DNA of 15,218 bases from JAWOGN01 sp046496815 (GTDB lineage: Bacteria; Desulfobacterota; DSM-4660; Desulfatiglandales; Desulfatiglandaceae). The notes beneath the pieces are model-generated. The model saw only the letters and a program-made list of their open reading frames with translations, was not told the origin of the DNA and ran no database searches. Positions 1 through 8,080 of this stretch are shown in pieces (the stretch's first letter is position 1; the number at the start of each line of letters is the position of its first letter). The translations under genes were made by a program, and so were the position numbers. The stretch spans positions 1 through 15,218 of the forward strand of contig JAWOGN010000073.1 of NCBI GenBank assembly GCA_046496815.1, given 5' to 3'.

Positions 1-2
1 AC

Positions 3-2036
3 TTACGCCTTGTCAAAATGGCTGAACTGCATGGTGAAGGTCCCGCGTCCTTGAGAGGCGGACCGAAGCGAGGTGGAATAGCCGAACATCCTTGAAAGCG
101 GAACACTCGCCGTAACGACCTGGGCCGGGCCTTTGCCGGCAATCTGTTCAATCTTTCCCTGCCTTGCGTTCAAATCGCTGATCACCTCTCCCGTAAACGC
201 TTCCGGAACAAGAATCTCCGCACTCATGATCGGTTCCAGGAGTATGCAATCCGCCTGTTTGCAGGCATTCTTGAACGCCATGGATGCGGCGATTTTAAAA
301 GCCATCTGGTCCGAGACGTTCTCCTTTATCTTTACATCCGTGAGGATGGTTTGCACATCAATGACCGGATACCCCATCAAGACGCCGCCGGCCTCCCCCT
401 CGGCGATGCCCAGGGTGATGGCTTGAAGGAACGCTTCCGTGAGTTCGCCATTGGCGCATCGATCCACAAAGCGGTTCCCTGTGCCTCTCGGCAAAGGTGA
501 GATCCGGATTTCCACACCGGCATAATGCTGCTGCCCGGCGAGTTCCCGATCGAAGATCTCCTGGTGCTCAACCGCCTGGGTGATGGTCTCTCGGTAGACA
601 ACCTGAGGCTTCCCCTGGTTGGTATCCACCGAGAACTCCCGCCTGAGCCTGCCGATGATGATTTCAAGGTGTAATTCACCCATCCCTGAAATGACGGTCT
701 GTCCGGTTTCTTCATCAATTCTGAATTTGAATGTGGGATCTTCGTCCGACAGCTTGCCGAGGGTGTCCATGAGCTTGTCGTGGTCCTGAACCTTCTTGGG
801 CTCGACCGCCACGGTGATCACCGGGTCCCGAAACTGAATCGGTTCCAATAGGATGGGCTGGTCTGCGGAACACAGGGTATCTCCCGTTGCGGCAAGCTTC
901 AACCCCATGGCAGCAACAATGTCCCCAGCCGAAGCACTTTCGATGCGTTCCCGCTTATTTGAATGCATTTTAAGAAGGCGGGAGAGTTTTTCCTGTACGT
1001 CTTTGGCCGAATTATAGACAAGCGCCCCTGTTTTGACGGTCCCGGAGTAAACCCGTAAATAGGTCATTTTCCGTCCCTGATCCATCATCACCTTGAAAAC
1101 CAACGCAGAGAAAGGCCCTCCCGTCTTGGCCGGGCGAGACGCCTTTTCTCCGGACGAAGGAATGCTCCCCACAATGGGCGGAACATCCAGCGGCGACGGC
1201 AAATAATCTACAATCCCATCCAAAAGGGGTTGGATGCCTTTATTGCGCAATGCCGCGCCACAAAACACGGGAACCAGTTGCAGATCGATTGTGGCCTGCC
1301 GGATGGCCTTTCGAAGCGCATCCGCATCGAGCGATTCCTCCGAAAGGTATCGGTCCATGATGACATCACTCTTGTCAGCCAGGGTTTCCACGAAAATCTC
1401 TCTGTATTTTGCGGCCTCCTCCCGCAATTCCTCCGGAATCGGAACCTCGGTAAATTGAGCTCCCAGCGCTTCCTCCTGCCAAAGAATTCCTTTCATTTTG
1501 ATCAGGTCGATGACGCCAAGGAATTGATCTTCCACGCCCCACGGGATTTGGAGGACAAGGGGGACGGCTCCCAATCGATCCTTGATCATTTGCACCGCCC
1601 TGTGGAAGTCCGCGCCGATGCGATCCAGCTTATTGATAAAGGCGAACTTCGGCACCTTGTATCGATCCGCTTGGTGCCACACGGTTTCGGATTGGGGTTC
1701 CACCCCACCCACTGCGCAAAACACGCCGATCGCCCCGTCCAACACCCGCAGCGAACGTTCCACTTCGATGGTGAAATCCACATGTCCCGGCGTGTCGATA
1801 ATGTTGACGGTATGATCCCGCCAGTGGCAGGAGGTCACCGCGGAAGTGATGGTAATGCCTCGCTCTTTTTCCTCCAGCATCCAGTCCATGATCGCTTCGC
1901 CGTCATGAACCTCACCCATCTTGTGTGAGCGACCGGAGTAAAAAAGCACGCGCTCCGTCACCGTGGTTTTGCCCGCATCAATATGCGCGATGATTCCGAT
2001 GTTGCGAATTTTTGTGATTTTTTTTTCTGCCGACAT
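3..2036 (-). CDS. fusA: Elongation factor G paralogue (translational GTPase)
   Basis: A ribosomal GTPase of the EF-G family, acting in the cytoplasm in tRNA-mRNA translocation or ribosome recycling. From the chosen ATG the protein has 677 residues, slightly short for EF-G (about 690-700). Seen: P-loop AHIDAGKT at 17-24, switch II DTPGH at 81-85, NKLD at 135-138, and the conserved C-terminal FGYSTSLRSASQGRGTFTM stretch near 651-669. The reading frame stays open another 52 codons upstream to a TTG at 2192, but family alignment favours the ATG at 2036, where MSAEKKITKIRNIGIIAHID matches a normal EF-G N-terminus. The region after YRETI (481-485) reads FDRELAGQQHYAGVEI and lacks the usual glycine-rich GGxGQYGHV stretch, as in divergent EF-G copies. 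No rpsL, rpsG or tuf is adjacent, so this is probably a second EF-G rather than the str-operon copy. Family assignment is certain; translocase versus recycling role is not. Confidence 0.95.
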   Translation of the reverse strand: MSAEKKITKIRNIGIIAHIDAGKTTVTERVLFYSGRSHKMGEVHDGEAIMDWMLEEKERGITITSAVTSCHWRDHTVNIIDTPGHVDFTIEVERSLRVLDGAIGVFCAVGGVEPQSETVWHQADRYKVPKFAFINKLDRIGADFHRAVQMIKDRLGAVPLVLQIPWGVEDQFLGVIDLIKMKGILWQEEALGAQFTEVPIPEELREEAAKYREIFVETLADKSDVIMDRYLSEESLDADALRKAIRQATIDLQLVPVFCGAALRNKGIQPLLDGIVDYLPSPLDVPPIVGSIPSSGEKASRPAKTGGPFSALVFKVMMDQGRKMTYLRVYSGTVKTGALVYNSAKDVQEKLSRLLKMHSNKRERIESASAGDIVAAMGLKLAATGDTLCSADQPILLEPIQFRDPVITVAVEPKKVQDHDKLMDTLGKLSDEDPTFKFRIDEETGQTVISGMGELHLEIIIGRLRREFSVDTNQGKPQVVYRETITQAVEHQEIFDRELAGQQHYAGVEIRISPLPRGTGNRFVDRCANGELTEAFLQAITLGIAEGEAGGVLMGYPVIDVQTILTDVKIKENVSDQMAFKIAASMAFKNACKQADCILLEPIMSAEILVPEAFTGEVISDLNARQGKIEQIAGKGPAQVVTASVPLSRMFGYSTSLRSASQGRGTFTMQFSHFDKA

Positions 2037-2193
2037 GAAAATTAGCTTGGGCCCCCTGAGCCCGTGTGCGATCGATTCGAAGACCCACCGATGATCCGCG
2101 CCATGTTGATGAAAGACGATCCAACGAAGTCCGGGGTCCCCGAATTGCTTACAATTCCCGGGATCGGTTTCCCATCCGTGTGGCCCGATCAAA

Positions 2194-2220
2194 TCGCCTC
2201 GCCTTCCCTACACGAGGCGA
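2194..2220. promoter_or_regulatory. Perfect palindrome over the predicted EF-G transcription start
   Basis: TCGCCTCG (2194-2201) and CGAGGCGA (2213-2220) are exact inverted copies separated by 11 bases. The element begins just after the -10 box and covers the predicted start site, so it could be a DNA operator or a 5'-terminal RNA stem. The rest of the leader to 2037 carries further small hairpins (GAATTG/CAATTC around 2145-2160; GGGC/GCCC just before the start codon) but no riboswitch I recognise. Confidence 0.45.
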
Positions 2221-2221
2221 C

Positions 2222-2250
2222 AATTTAGGGTATCGGGGCTTGCCTGTCAA
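2222..2250 (-). promoter_or_regulatory. Sigma70-type promoter of the EF-G gene
   Basis: On the minus strand a perfect -35 TTGACA (2250-2245) is followed after exactly 17 bp by TAAATT (2227-2222), which matches 4 of 6 bases of the -10 consensus. The predicted start of transcription is near 2215. That gives a leader of about 180 nt before the ATG at 2036. The position fits expression of the EF-G gene on its own, separate from the MFS gene upstream. Confidence 0.6.
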
Positions 2251-2443
2251 GCCAATAAGGTGCCCGACGGTTTCGTCACACGGCGGATGTCTTGAGGCAA
2301 AGATCTCTTCGGCAAAAAGGCCTGTTTTCCCATGAAACCTCCGAAGCGGCTTCGGCGACACCGCCCCGGACCGGAAAGCGCCCTGTATGCACGGGGGCGT
2401 CCCTTTGCCCCGGCATGCGCGATGTCCCTCCGGATACCCCCTT

Positions 2444-3631
2444 TCATCCTTGGGCATCCGGGTCGAAACGGAGAGCGTGGGACAAAAAAACCCCCATCAG
2501 AATAAGTCCGCCCACAAGGCCGATGCCCCAATCGAAAGACCGGATGTCTCCCATCATACCGATACCGGCGGGAATGAGGCCGCCGCCCACGAAAAAAGCA
2601 ACCGGAACGGTTAAGGAAACCGCCACATTCCGGACCTTCGGCGGCCCGATGGCGGAGAGGGCGGCGAAAGCCGGCGGAAAGAAACAGACCGCGATCGCAG
2701 GCTGCAGGAACACCATGATAAGGACCCAGAAACCTCGGAGGGCCCCCAAGAGCACCGTCACCGTACCGGAAAGCAAAAAAACCGCGCACAGGGTTCGCTT
2801 TGGACCCCACCGGTCGTTGACCCATCCCGCCACAAAGGACATGCCCACCCCCGGGACGCGTGAAAGGGAGATCAGCGTGTTGGCCCAGCTTCGATCCACC
2901 CCCCTTTCGGCGATGAGATACAGGGGAAGCATGGTGTAAATCCCCATGCTCCCCGCGATCCCGAGGCTGAACAGAATGATCATGATCCAAAACGCAGCGT
3001 CGTTAAAAAGCGTCTTGAAAGATGCAACCCCCGGTGCCTCCCCGAAAAATCGACCCCCCTTGCCCAGCCCCGCGTAAGCAATCGCGACCAGGATAGAGGT
3101 GCCCCCCAGAAGCATCAGGATTTCCCGCCATGAAACCCATCTCAAAAGGACCTCGCAGATAAGGGGCGCTGCCACAAACCCTATATTGGGGGCTTGTTCA
3201 TGGACTGCGATGGCTTTCCCCCAGTGCTTCGCGTCGATCAATGCGGTAAGGGTCGCAATGCCCGACGGAAGATACAGCCCTGCCGCCATTCCAAGCAGGA
3301 ACACCGCCCAACGAATGGTCCCGATACGTTCACACAGGGAAATCCCCATGAGTACCAAGCCCAGTGTTGTGGCGGACAGAATGATTGTCCCCCGGTGCGT
3401 GAGGCGGGTGGACACGAAGCCCGAGCCCAAAAGGGTTATAAAATACCCCAAGGATATCCACAAAAAGAGAGATCCCGCCTCGGCATGGGTCACACCCAGC
3501 TCCGCCTCGATGCTGGGTATCAACGGAGCCATGAGAATTCTGGCAATAAAGTTCAGGCAGAAAATCGCAGTCAAAAACAGCAGCGCGCCGAGCTGGGAAC
3601 GAAAGGTGACATGGCTCATATTCATGTGCAT
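2444..3631 (-). CDS. Major facilitator superfamily (MFS) transporter
   Basis: An inner-membrane secondary transporter of 395 residues, near the usual 400 for a 12-helix MFS protein. Seen: about twelve hydrophobic segments; a degenerate motif A after helix 2 (GFVSTRLTHRG) and the corresponding loop in the second half (GWVNDRWGPKR), which mark the two six-helix repeats. The start is the ATG at 3631, preceded by AGGAG (3641-3637) five bases upstream; a longer frame to 3655 would begin about where transcription is predicted to start. The substrate cannot be told from sequence. It is divergent from purB and upstream of the EF-G gene, which has its own promoter, so it is probably transcribed alone. 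About 400 bp separate its stop from the EF-G start. That gap holds the EF-G promoter and two short GC-rich inverted repeats (2341-2355 and 2394-2411) without a U-tract, so no clear terminator. Confidence 0.85.
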   Translation of the reverse strand: MHMNMSHVTFRSQLGALLFLTAIFCLNFIARILMAPLIPSIEAELGVTHAEAGSLFLWISLGYFITLLGSGFVSTRLTHRGTIILSATTLGLVLMGISLCERIGTIRWAVFLLGMAAGLYLPSGIATLTALIDAKHWGKAIAVHEQAPNIGFVAAPLICEVLLRWVSWREILMLLGGTSILVAIAYAGLGKGGRFFGEAPGVASFKTLFNDAAFWIMIILFSLGIAGSMGIYTMLPLYLIAERGVDRSWANTLISLSRVPGVGMSFVAGWVNDRWGPKRTLCAVFLLSGTVTVLLGALRGFWVLIMVFLQPAIAVCFFPPAFAALSAIGPPKVRNVAVSLTVPVAFFVGGGLIPAGIGMMGDIRSFDWGIGLVGGLILMGVFLSHALRFDPDAQG

Positions 3632-3655
3632 GGAGTCTCCTGTTGATCGGCCCAC

Positions 3656-3684
3656 AACTTAAATCGGTGTCAACGGCCTGTCAA
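3656..3684 (-). promoter_or_regulatory. Putative MFS gene promoter with two tandem TTGACA boxes
   Basis: The minus strand carries TTGACA twice, at 3684-3679 and 3673-3668, with starts 11 bp (one helical turn) apart. From the first copy a 17-bp spacer leads to TAAGTT (3661-3656), a weak -10 box. The predicted start near 3649 lies 18 bases before the ATG at 3631. The second TTGACA may be chance, or one half of a direct-repeat operator. Confidence 0.4.
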
Positions 3685-3692
3685 CACATTCA

Positions 3693-3757
3693 AAAACAAG
3701 TTTTGTTTTAAGGAGTTGAAATCCCCCGATCCTTTTGTTACATGAAACTTTCGGGGG
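3693..3757. promoter_or_regulatory. purB upstream region with two inverted repeats
   Basis: Two perfect inverted repeats lie between the divergent MFS and purB genes. AAAACAA (3693-3699) pairs with TTGTTTT (3703-3709) around a 3-bp centre, an operator-like AT-rich palindrome. CCCCCGA (3723-3729) pairs with TCGGGGG (3751-3757) across 21 bases. A possible weak promoter, TTGAAA (3716-3721) with a 17-bp spacer to TACATG, overlaps the second repeat. No known purine riboswitch pattern was seen. Confidence 0.3.
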
Positions 3758-3837
3758 CCATTCAAAAGGTTGCGCATCCGGTGGCGAAGGAGACATCCTT
3801 TGACTTTTAACCGATTCACGTCACGAGGAGTTACGAA

Positions 3838-5130
3838 ATGATCCGTCGGTATACACGCCCTGAGATGGGGCAGGTTTGGGAGCCCGAGAATCGATATGCC
3901 AAATGGCTGGAGGTTGAAATCGCAGCGTGCGAAGCCATGGCGCACGAAGGAATCATCCCCGGGGAGGCTTTTGAAAATATCCGGAAAAAAGCCGCTTTTT
4001 CCGTTGCGCGCATCCTCGAAATAGAAGCGGAGACCAAACACGATGTGATTGCATTTTTGACGAATGTGGCGGAATACGTGGGACCCGATGCGCGCTACAT
4101 TCACCTGGGGCTCACCTCATCCGACGTTCTGGACACAAGTTTTGCGCTTCTGCTGAAGCAAGCCATGGAAATGATCATTCAGGATCTCCGTCGGTTTATG
4201 GAAATCCTGCGACATCGGGCCATGGAACATAAGCATACGGCCATGATCGGCCGTTCCCACGGCATTCATGCAGAGCCCATGACCTTCGGCCTGAAGCTGG
4301 CGGTGTGGTATTCCGAAATGAAGCGAAACCTTGAAAGGCTGAGGCAGGCGCGCGATGTCATCAGCTATGGAAAGCTTTCCGGGGCCGTGGGGACTTTTGC
4401 CAACGTCGCTCCGGCAATCGAATCCTTCGTTTGCGAAAAACTGGGACTCAAGCCGGCGCAGATCTCCACCCAAATCATCCAGCGCGATCGACATGCCCAG
4501 TACTTTACCGGCCTTGCAATCCTTGGCGGAACCCTGGAGAAGATCGCCGTTGAAATACGCCACCTCCAAAGAACGGAAGTCCTGGAAGCCGAGGAACCCT
4601 TTTCAAAAGGGCAAAAAGGCTCCTCCGCCATGCCCCACAAGAAAAATCCCATCGGCTGTGAAAACATTTCGGGTCTTGCGCGACTGCTTCGCTCCAATTC
4701 CCTGGCTGCCATGGAAAACATGGCCCTGTGGCATGAACGGGACATCAGCCACTCCTCCGTAGAAAGAGTGATTGCCCCCGACAGCACGATTCTCGCGGAT
4801 TACATGCTGCACCGGTTGGCCGGAATCGTGAAGGGACTGGTGGTCCATCCGGACCGGATGGCAAAAAATCTGGAAATGATGAAAGGGCTTATTTTTTCCC
4901 AGCAATTTCTGATGAAGCTGGCTGAAAAGGGTCTTGAAAGACAGAAGGCCTACGGCATGGTTCAAAAAAACGCACTGCGGGTGTGGGAAACCGGACAGGA
5001 ATTCAAGACCCTGATCCTGGAGGATCATGAAATCGGCAGGTACCTGAACCCTACGGAGATCGAAGCGCTATTTGACCTGGATTATCATTTCAAACATGTG
5101 GATCATATCTTTGAGCGGGTTTTTACTTAG
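3838..5130 (+). CDS. purB: Adenylosuccinate lyase
   Basis: Cytoplasmic purine-biosynthesis enzyme of the fumarase/aspartase superfamily. It releases fumarate twice in the pathway: from SAICAR to give AICAR, and from adenylosuccinate to give AMP. The 430-residue length is typical of the short bacterial form. Seen: KHDV with H68, GRSHGIHAEP with the general acid H141, TSSDVLDT at 93-100, and the family signature GSSAMPHKKNP at 261-271, containing the catalytic-loop serines S262/S263. All key residues are present. The ATG at 3838 has GAGGAG (3825-3830) seven bases upstream. No other pur gene is nearby. The next gene follows after 54 bp on the same strand and may be co-transcribed. Confidence 0.97.
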   Translation: MIRRYTRPEMGQVWEPENRYAKWLEVEIAACEAMAHEGIIPGEAFENIRKKAAFSVARILEIEAETKHDVIAFLTNVAEYVGPDARYIHLGLTSSDVLDTSFALLLKQAMEMIIQDLRRFMEILRHRAMEHKHTAMIGRSHGIHAEPMTFGLKLAVWYSEMKRNLERLRQARDVISYGKLSGAVGTFANVAPAIESFVCEKLGLKPAQISTQIIQRDRHAQYFTGLAILGGTLEKIAVEIRHLQRTEVLEAEEPFSKGQKGSSAMPHKKNPIGCENISGLARLLRSNSLAAMENMALWHERDISHSSVERVIAPDSTILADYMLHRLAGIVKGLVVHPDRMAKNLEMMKGLIFSQQFLMKLAEKGLERQKAYGMVQKNALRVWETGQEFKTLILEDHEIGRYLNPTEIEALFDLDYHFKHVDHIFERVFT

Positions 5131-5184
5131 TCCCTGCCCGGAAACTCACGGGAATCAAACGCGCATTTGCCAAGAGGGAAACCC

Positions 5185-6009
5185 ATGAGGGAACGAAAGC
5201 AGACCGCCTCGTCGCATCACCGGACGGCAAAAACGGAAAAAGACACCCATCGTCGGGCCTCCGATCTTCATATCATGATTGCAAAAGGGGTGGGAAAGGT
5301 TCGCAGTTTCAGCGTTTCCCCGCATATCCTGCTCGCGTCTCTCATATTTTTTGCGGTCTATATAATCGTTTCCATATTTGTCATTAACGACTACTTTCAT
5401 ACGCTGCGAACAACCCGCTCGCAGGCTCGGAAATTGGAGCGCCTCCAGGCGGAAATCCAAACCGGCCGAAGGGACCTGTTTAGATCCCGGCAGCGCCTGG
5501 CAATTCTGGAAGCCTATGTCGACGATGCGAAATCAGGCGAAAAACCGGCACAAAAACCCACCGGCCCCACGGAGAACGAGGCGACAGGCGTTCCCCCCCT
5601 GACAAGCGCCCCGCCCGATATCCGGGGGGAGGGGGAATTCCCGGCACCTGCGGTTGAAATCAGGGACCTGGATACCCGCAAGGAAGACGCAAAGCTGACG
5701 GTGCGCTTTAAAATCGCCAAAACGGAACAGAATGATACGCCGCTGCGCGGTTACGTCCACATCGTCGCCACGGATACCCGGTCCGATCCCCCCCAGTCGT
5801 GGACGTATCCCAAGGTGGCGCTTCGGGACGGGTTTCCTGTCGACTTCAAACGCGGGCGCCTGTTTGTCATCAAACACTTCCGAACGATAAAGGGGGAGTA
5901 TTTCTTTGATTCCAAGGTTGATTCTTCCCTCTCATTGAGAATCCTCGCATACGATGAATCCGGGAAACTGTTACTTCAAAAAGAGTTCGAAGTAGAAGAT
6001 ACGTCATGA
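5185..6009 (+). CDS. Unrecognised single-pass membrane protein with coiled coil
   Basis: I do not recognise a family. The 274-residue protein has a basic N-terminus, one strong hydrophobic segment at about residues 46-65 (ILLASLIFFAVYIIVSIFVI), then a heptad-like charged stretch at about 70-110 that should form a coiled coil. A proline-rich linker at about 115-155 leads to a C-terminal domain of about 115 residues that looks beta-rich. The layout suggests an inner-membrane protein with a periplasmic C-terminus, reminiscent of envelope-assembly or secretion accessory proteins, but that is only shape. The ATG at 5185 is preceded by AGAGGG (5173-5178) with 6-base spacing; a TTG at 5167 would add six residues and is less likely. 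It lies 54 bp after purB and ends convergent with the exoribonuclease gene. Confidence 0.75.
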   Translation: MRERKQTASSHHRTAKTEKDTHRRASDLHIMIAKGVGKVRSFSVSPHILLASLIFFAVYIIVSIFVINDYFHTLRTTRSQARKLERLQAEIQTGRRDLFRSRQRLAILEAYVDDAKSGEKPAQKPTGPTENEATGVPPLTSAPPDIRGEGEFPAPAVEIRDLDTRKEDAKLTVRFKIAKTEQNDTPLRGYVHIVATDTRSDPPQSWTYPKVALRDGFPVDFKRGRLFVIKHFRTIKGEYFFDSKVDSSLSLRILAYDESGKLLLQKEFEVEDTS

Positions 6010-6017
6010 TTCCCCAA

Positions 6018-6050
6018 CCCACCATTTCAAAGCGGCACAGGAATGGGGGG
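6018..6050. terminator. Possible bidirectional hairpin between convergent genes
   Basis: CCCACCATT (6018-6026) and AATGGGGGG (6042-6050) form a nine-pair stem with one mismatch and a 15-base loop. It fills the 47-bp gap between two convergent genes. No clear U-tract follows on either strand, so this is a weak call. Confidence 0.25.
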
Positions 6051-6056
6051 CCGTCG

Positions 6057-8045
6057 TTATGAATTGCGAGCATAGGCCAGCTCGAGCGTGTCCGTCCATG
6101 GATCCACTTTCCGCACCCTCACCAGGATTCGATCCGCCGGATTCAAATTGAGGCGCGGTTCTCGCTTGATCTCGGCCATCAGGAGAAAATCCTTTAAGAG
6201 GATGCGGTATTTGTTCTTCATTTCATAGAGGACCAGGGCGGTGAACGTGTCGGATTGATGCTGTTGAAGATACCTGAGGATCCAGTAACGGATTCGATTC
6301 TGCTTCATCCGCCCGATCGCCTTTATCATGGGCTCGGCGAAAATTCGAATTTCCTCCAGTTTTTTTTCATCGTAGACCGGCGCATTCCCCAGGAGCGCAC
6401 TGCCGACCTGACGTTGCGCCACAATGTCGAGATAGCGCCGTATGGGGGAGGTGGCGTGCGTATAGACATCGACGCCCAACCCGCTGTGGGGTTTCGGGGT
6501 CGTATCGATCAGCAGCGGATTGAGCTTTCGGCGTTGCTTGAAAACATAGTAAAGATATCCGTCATCATCCAGAGACAATCTCTCACTGGGTTCCGTCTGG
6601 GTTCGAAAGAGAATCGGAATCCGGTTTTCCTTGCAGAATCTTGCGATGAGCCGGTTATACAGAATCATCAATTCAGCCACGATCAGCCGTGAAGGCGTAT
6701 CTTGAGGAACCAGCTCGAGACGGATGGCGGAATCCGCATCAAACGTGATTTGCAATTCGGGCAGAGAAAGACTCAACGCGCCGGTCTTGTTCCGTTTCTC
6801 CCGCAGAATGCGGCTCATTTGACACAGGCTTTGAAGCACCCCCGCTTCAGACAAATCCGCATTCACCTGATCGTAGATCAGGTTCTCCCGGACACGAACA
6901 ATACTCGGGACAAACCGGTAGTCTAAGAGCTCCCCGCCTTTTTCAAATCGGGCCAGGAGGGAAATCGCCTGTCGATCGCAGCCTTGTTTCAAACTCAAGG
7001 CATCCTCGGAAAGCACGGGAGGAATCATGGGGATCTGCCTGCGGGGGAAATATATGGACAGGACTCTTTCGGCCGATCCCTTATCCAGCAGGCTGTCCGG
7101 CGGAATGACCGCCGCGACATCCGCGATATGCACCCCCACTTCCAGGATGTCCCCGACAACCTCAAGGCTTATGGCGTCATCGAAATCTCGTGTCAACGGA
7201 CCGTCTATGGTCAAAACCGGGATGTGCCGCAAATCCTCCCGGTCTCGACCGTCAAAGCCCGATCCTGCCAGCCGGACCGATTCATTGATCTGGTTTTCAC
7301 TGAAGGAAGTCTGAATGTCCAACCTGTGAAGGTCGAGGTTCTCATCCTGATCCCAAACACCCAAGTCGACCAAGAGACGCCGTGCCTCACCGATGTCGGC
7401 GATCTCAGCCCGTCCAAGGAGTTCTTTCCCGTCTTGGTATTCAGCCGCTTCCGTTCCATAAATGGCCAATTGGGAAAGCAAATGAATCACATCGCGCTTA
7501 CAGTCGGGCGCATCGACTTCTCGCCCCTGCGTTATGCCTTTCAGCCACTCGCTTCCTTTCAACAGCCGCGCTTCTCTGAGGGCCTCCGCTTCCTGACGCT
7601 TGATCATTTGTTGGATCTTCTCCGCCGTGTTCGGCAGAAATCGACCTTCTTTCAGCCTGAAATAGAGATGATCTTCAAAAAGGGCCCTCACCAGTGCGGA
7701 AAGATGGTCGTCTGTAGCGGCATCCCCAAAAACAAGCTCTGTCAGGTATTGATGCTGAAAACGTTCCGGCTCATCGACGATCAGCTCCCAGAGCTCTCCG
7801 GCATCCACTTGGCTTTTCAGATGCTCCCGTATTTCCTCTGTCCGTTTTAAGTGCGCAAGCAAATCCTCTCTGGGTTTTTCCGTGTCAATACCGGATCCTG
7901 AAACAAGAATGGCGCGTTTCGATGAAAGATTGACTTCTCGGTTCGACGCCGTCAGCAGATGAAGTCGGTTGCCCCTATCCTGCAAACAGAGACTGCAAAC
8001 AAACTTTCCCTGATCGATGTATTCGATGATTCTTCCCTGGTTCAT
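6057..8045 (-). CDS. RNB-domain exoribonuclease (RNase II/R family)
   Basis: A 3'-to-5' hydrolytic exoribonuclease expected to degrade single-stranded RNA in the cytoplasm. Seen: the catalytic RNB aspartates in TIDGPLTRDFDDAISLE (D281, D287, D289 and D290 counting from the ATG), with the same spacing as the four aspartates of E. coli RNase II, and the family signature THATSPIRRYLD near 529-540. The protein has 662 residues, shorter than RNase R (about 800). The N-terminal 270 residues lack recognisable tandem cold-shock domains; a short OB/S1-like tail ends the protein. The ATG at 8045 is chosen because NQGRIIEYIDQGKF looks like the family's N-terminus. A GTG at 8078 would add 11 residues. 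Neither has a good ribosome binding site. I cannot choose between rnr and rnb, so no symbol is given. Confidence 0.9.
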   Translation of the reverse strand: MNQGRIIEYIDQGKFVCSLCLQDRGNRLHLLTASNREVNLSSKRAILVSGSGIDTEKPREDLLAHLKRTEEIREHLKSQVDAGELWELIVDEPERFQHQYLTELVFGDAATDDHLSALVRALFEDHLYFRLKEGRFLPNTAEKIQQMIKRQEAEALREARLLKGSEWLKGITQGREVDAPDCKRDVIHLLSQLAIYGTEAAEYQDGKELLGRAEIADIGEARRLLVDLGVWDQDENLDLHRLDIQTSFSENQINESVRLAGSGFDGRDREDLRHIPVLTIDGPLTRDFDDAISLEVVGDILEVGVHIADVAAVIPPDSLLDKGSAERVLSIYFPRRQIPMIPPVLSEDALSLKQGCDRQAISLLARFEKGGELLDYRFVPSIVRVRENLIYDQVNADLSEAGVLQSLCQMSRILREKRNKTGALSLSLPELQITFDADSAIRLELVPQDTPSRLIVAELMILYNRLIARFCKENRIPILFRTQTEPSERLSLDDDGYLYYVFKQRRKLNPLLIDTTPKPHSGLGVDVYTHATSPIRRYLDIVAQRQVGSALLGNAPVYDEKKLEEIRIFAEPMIKAIGRMKQNRIRYWILRYLQQHQSDTFTALVLYEMKNKYRILLKDFLLMAEIKREPRLNLNPADRILVRVRKVDPWTDTLELAYARNS

Positions 8046-8080
8046 GATAAAATCTATTGATTTTTCGTAAGCGTTCACAG

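Noticed and set aside
1230..1928. 232-codon plus-strand frame inside the EF-G gene
   Set aside because: Antisense to conserved GTPase domains, with His/Arg-rich shadow composition.
2037..2192. 52-codon N-terminal extension of EF-G from a TTG start
   Set aside because: The ATG at 2036 gives a standard EF-G N-terminus; the extension resembles no EF-G sequence, and the TTG lies only about 23 bases from the predicted transcription start.
2247..2990. Long frames opposite to or overlapping the MFS gene (for example 2292-2939 plus, 2247-2990 minus)
   Set aside because: They overlap a clear 12-helix transporter in other frames, are rich in Arg/Pro/Gly as shadow frames of GC-rich genes are, and have no family features.
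3742..3810. 22-codon frame upstream of purB
   Set aside because: No Shine-Dalgarno and no recognisable sequence; kept only as a remark on the leader.
6984..7850. 288-codon plus-strand frame inside the exoribonuclease gene
   Set aside because: Antisense to the RNB catalytic core, with no ribosome site or recognisable domain.
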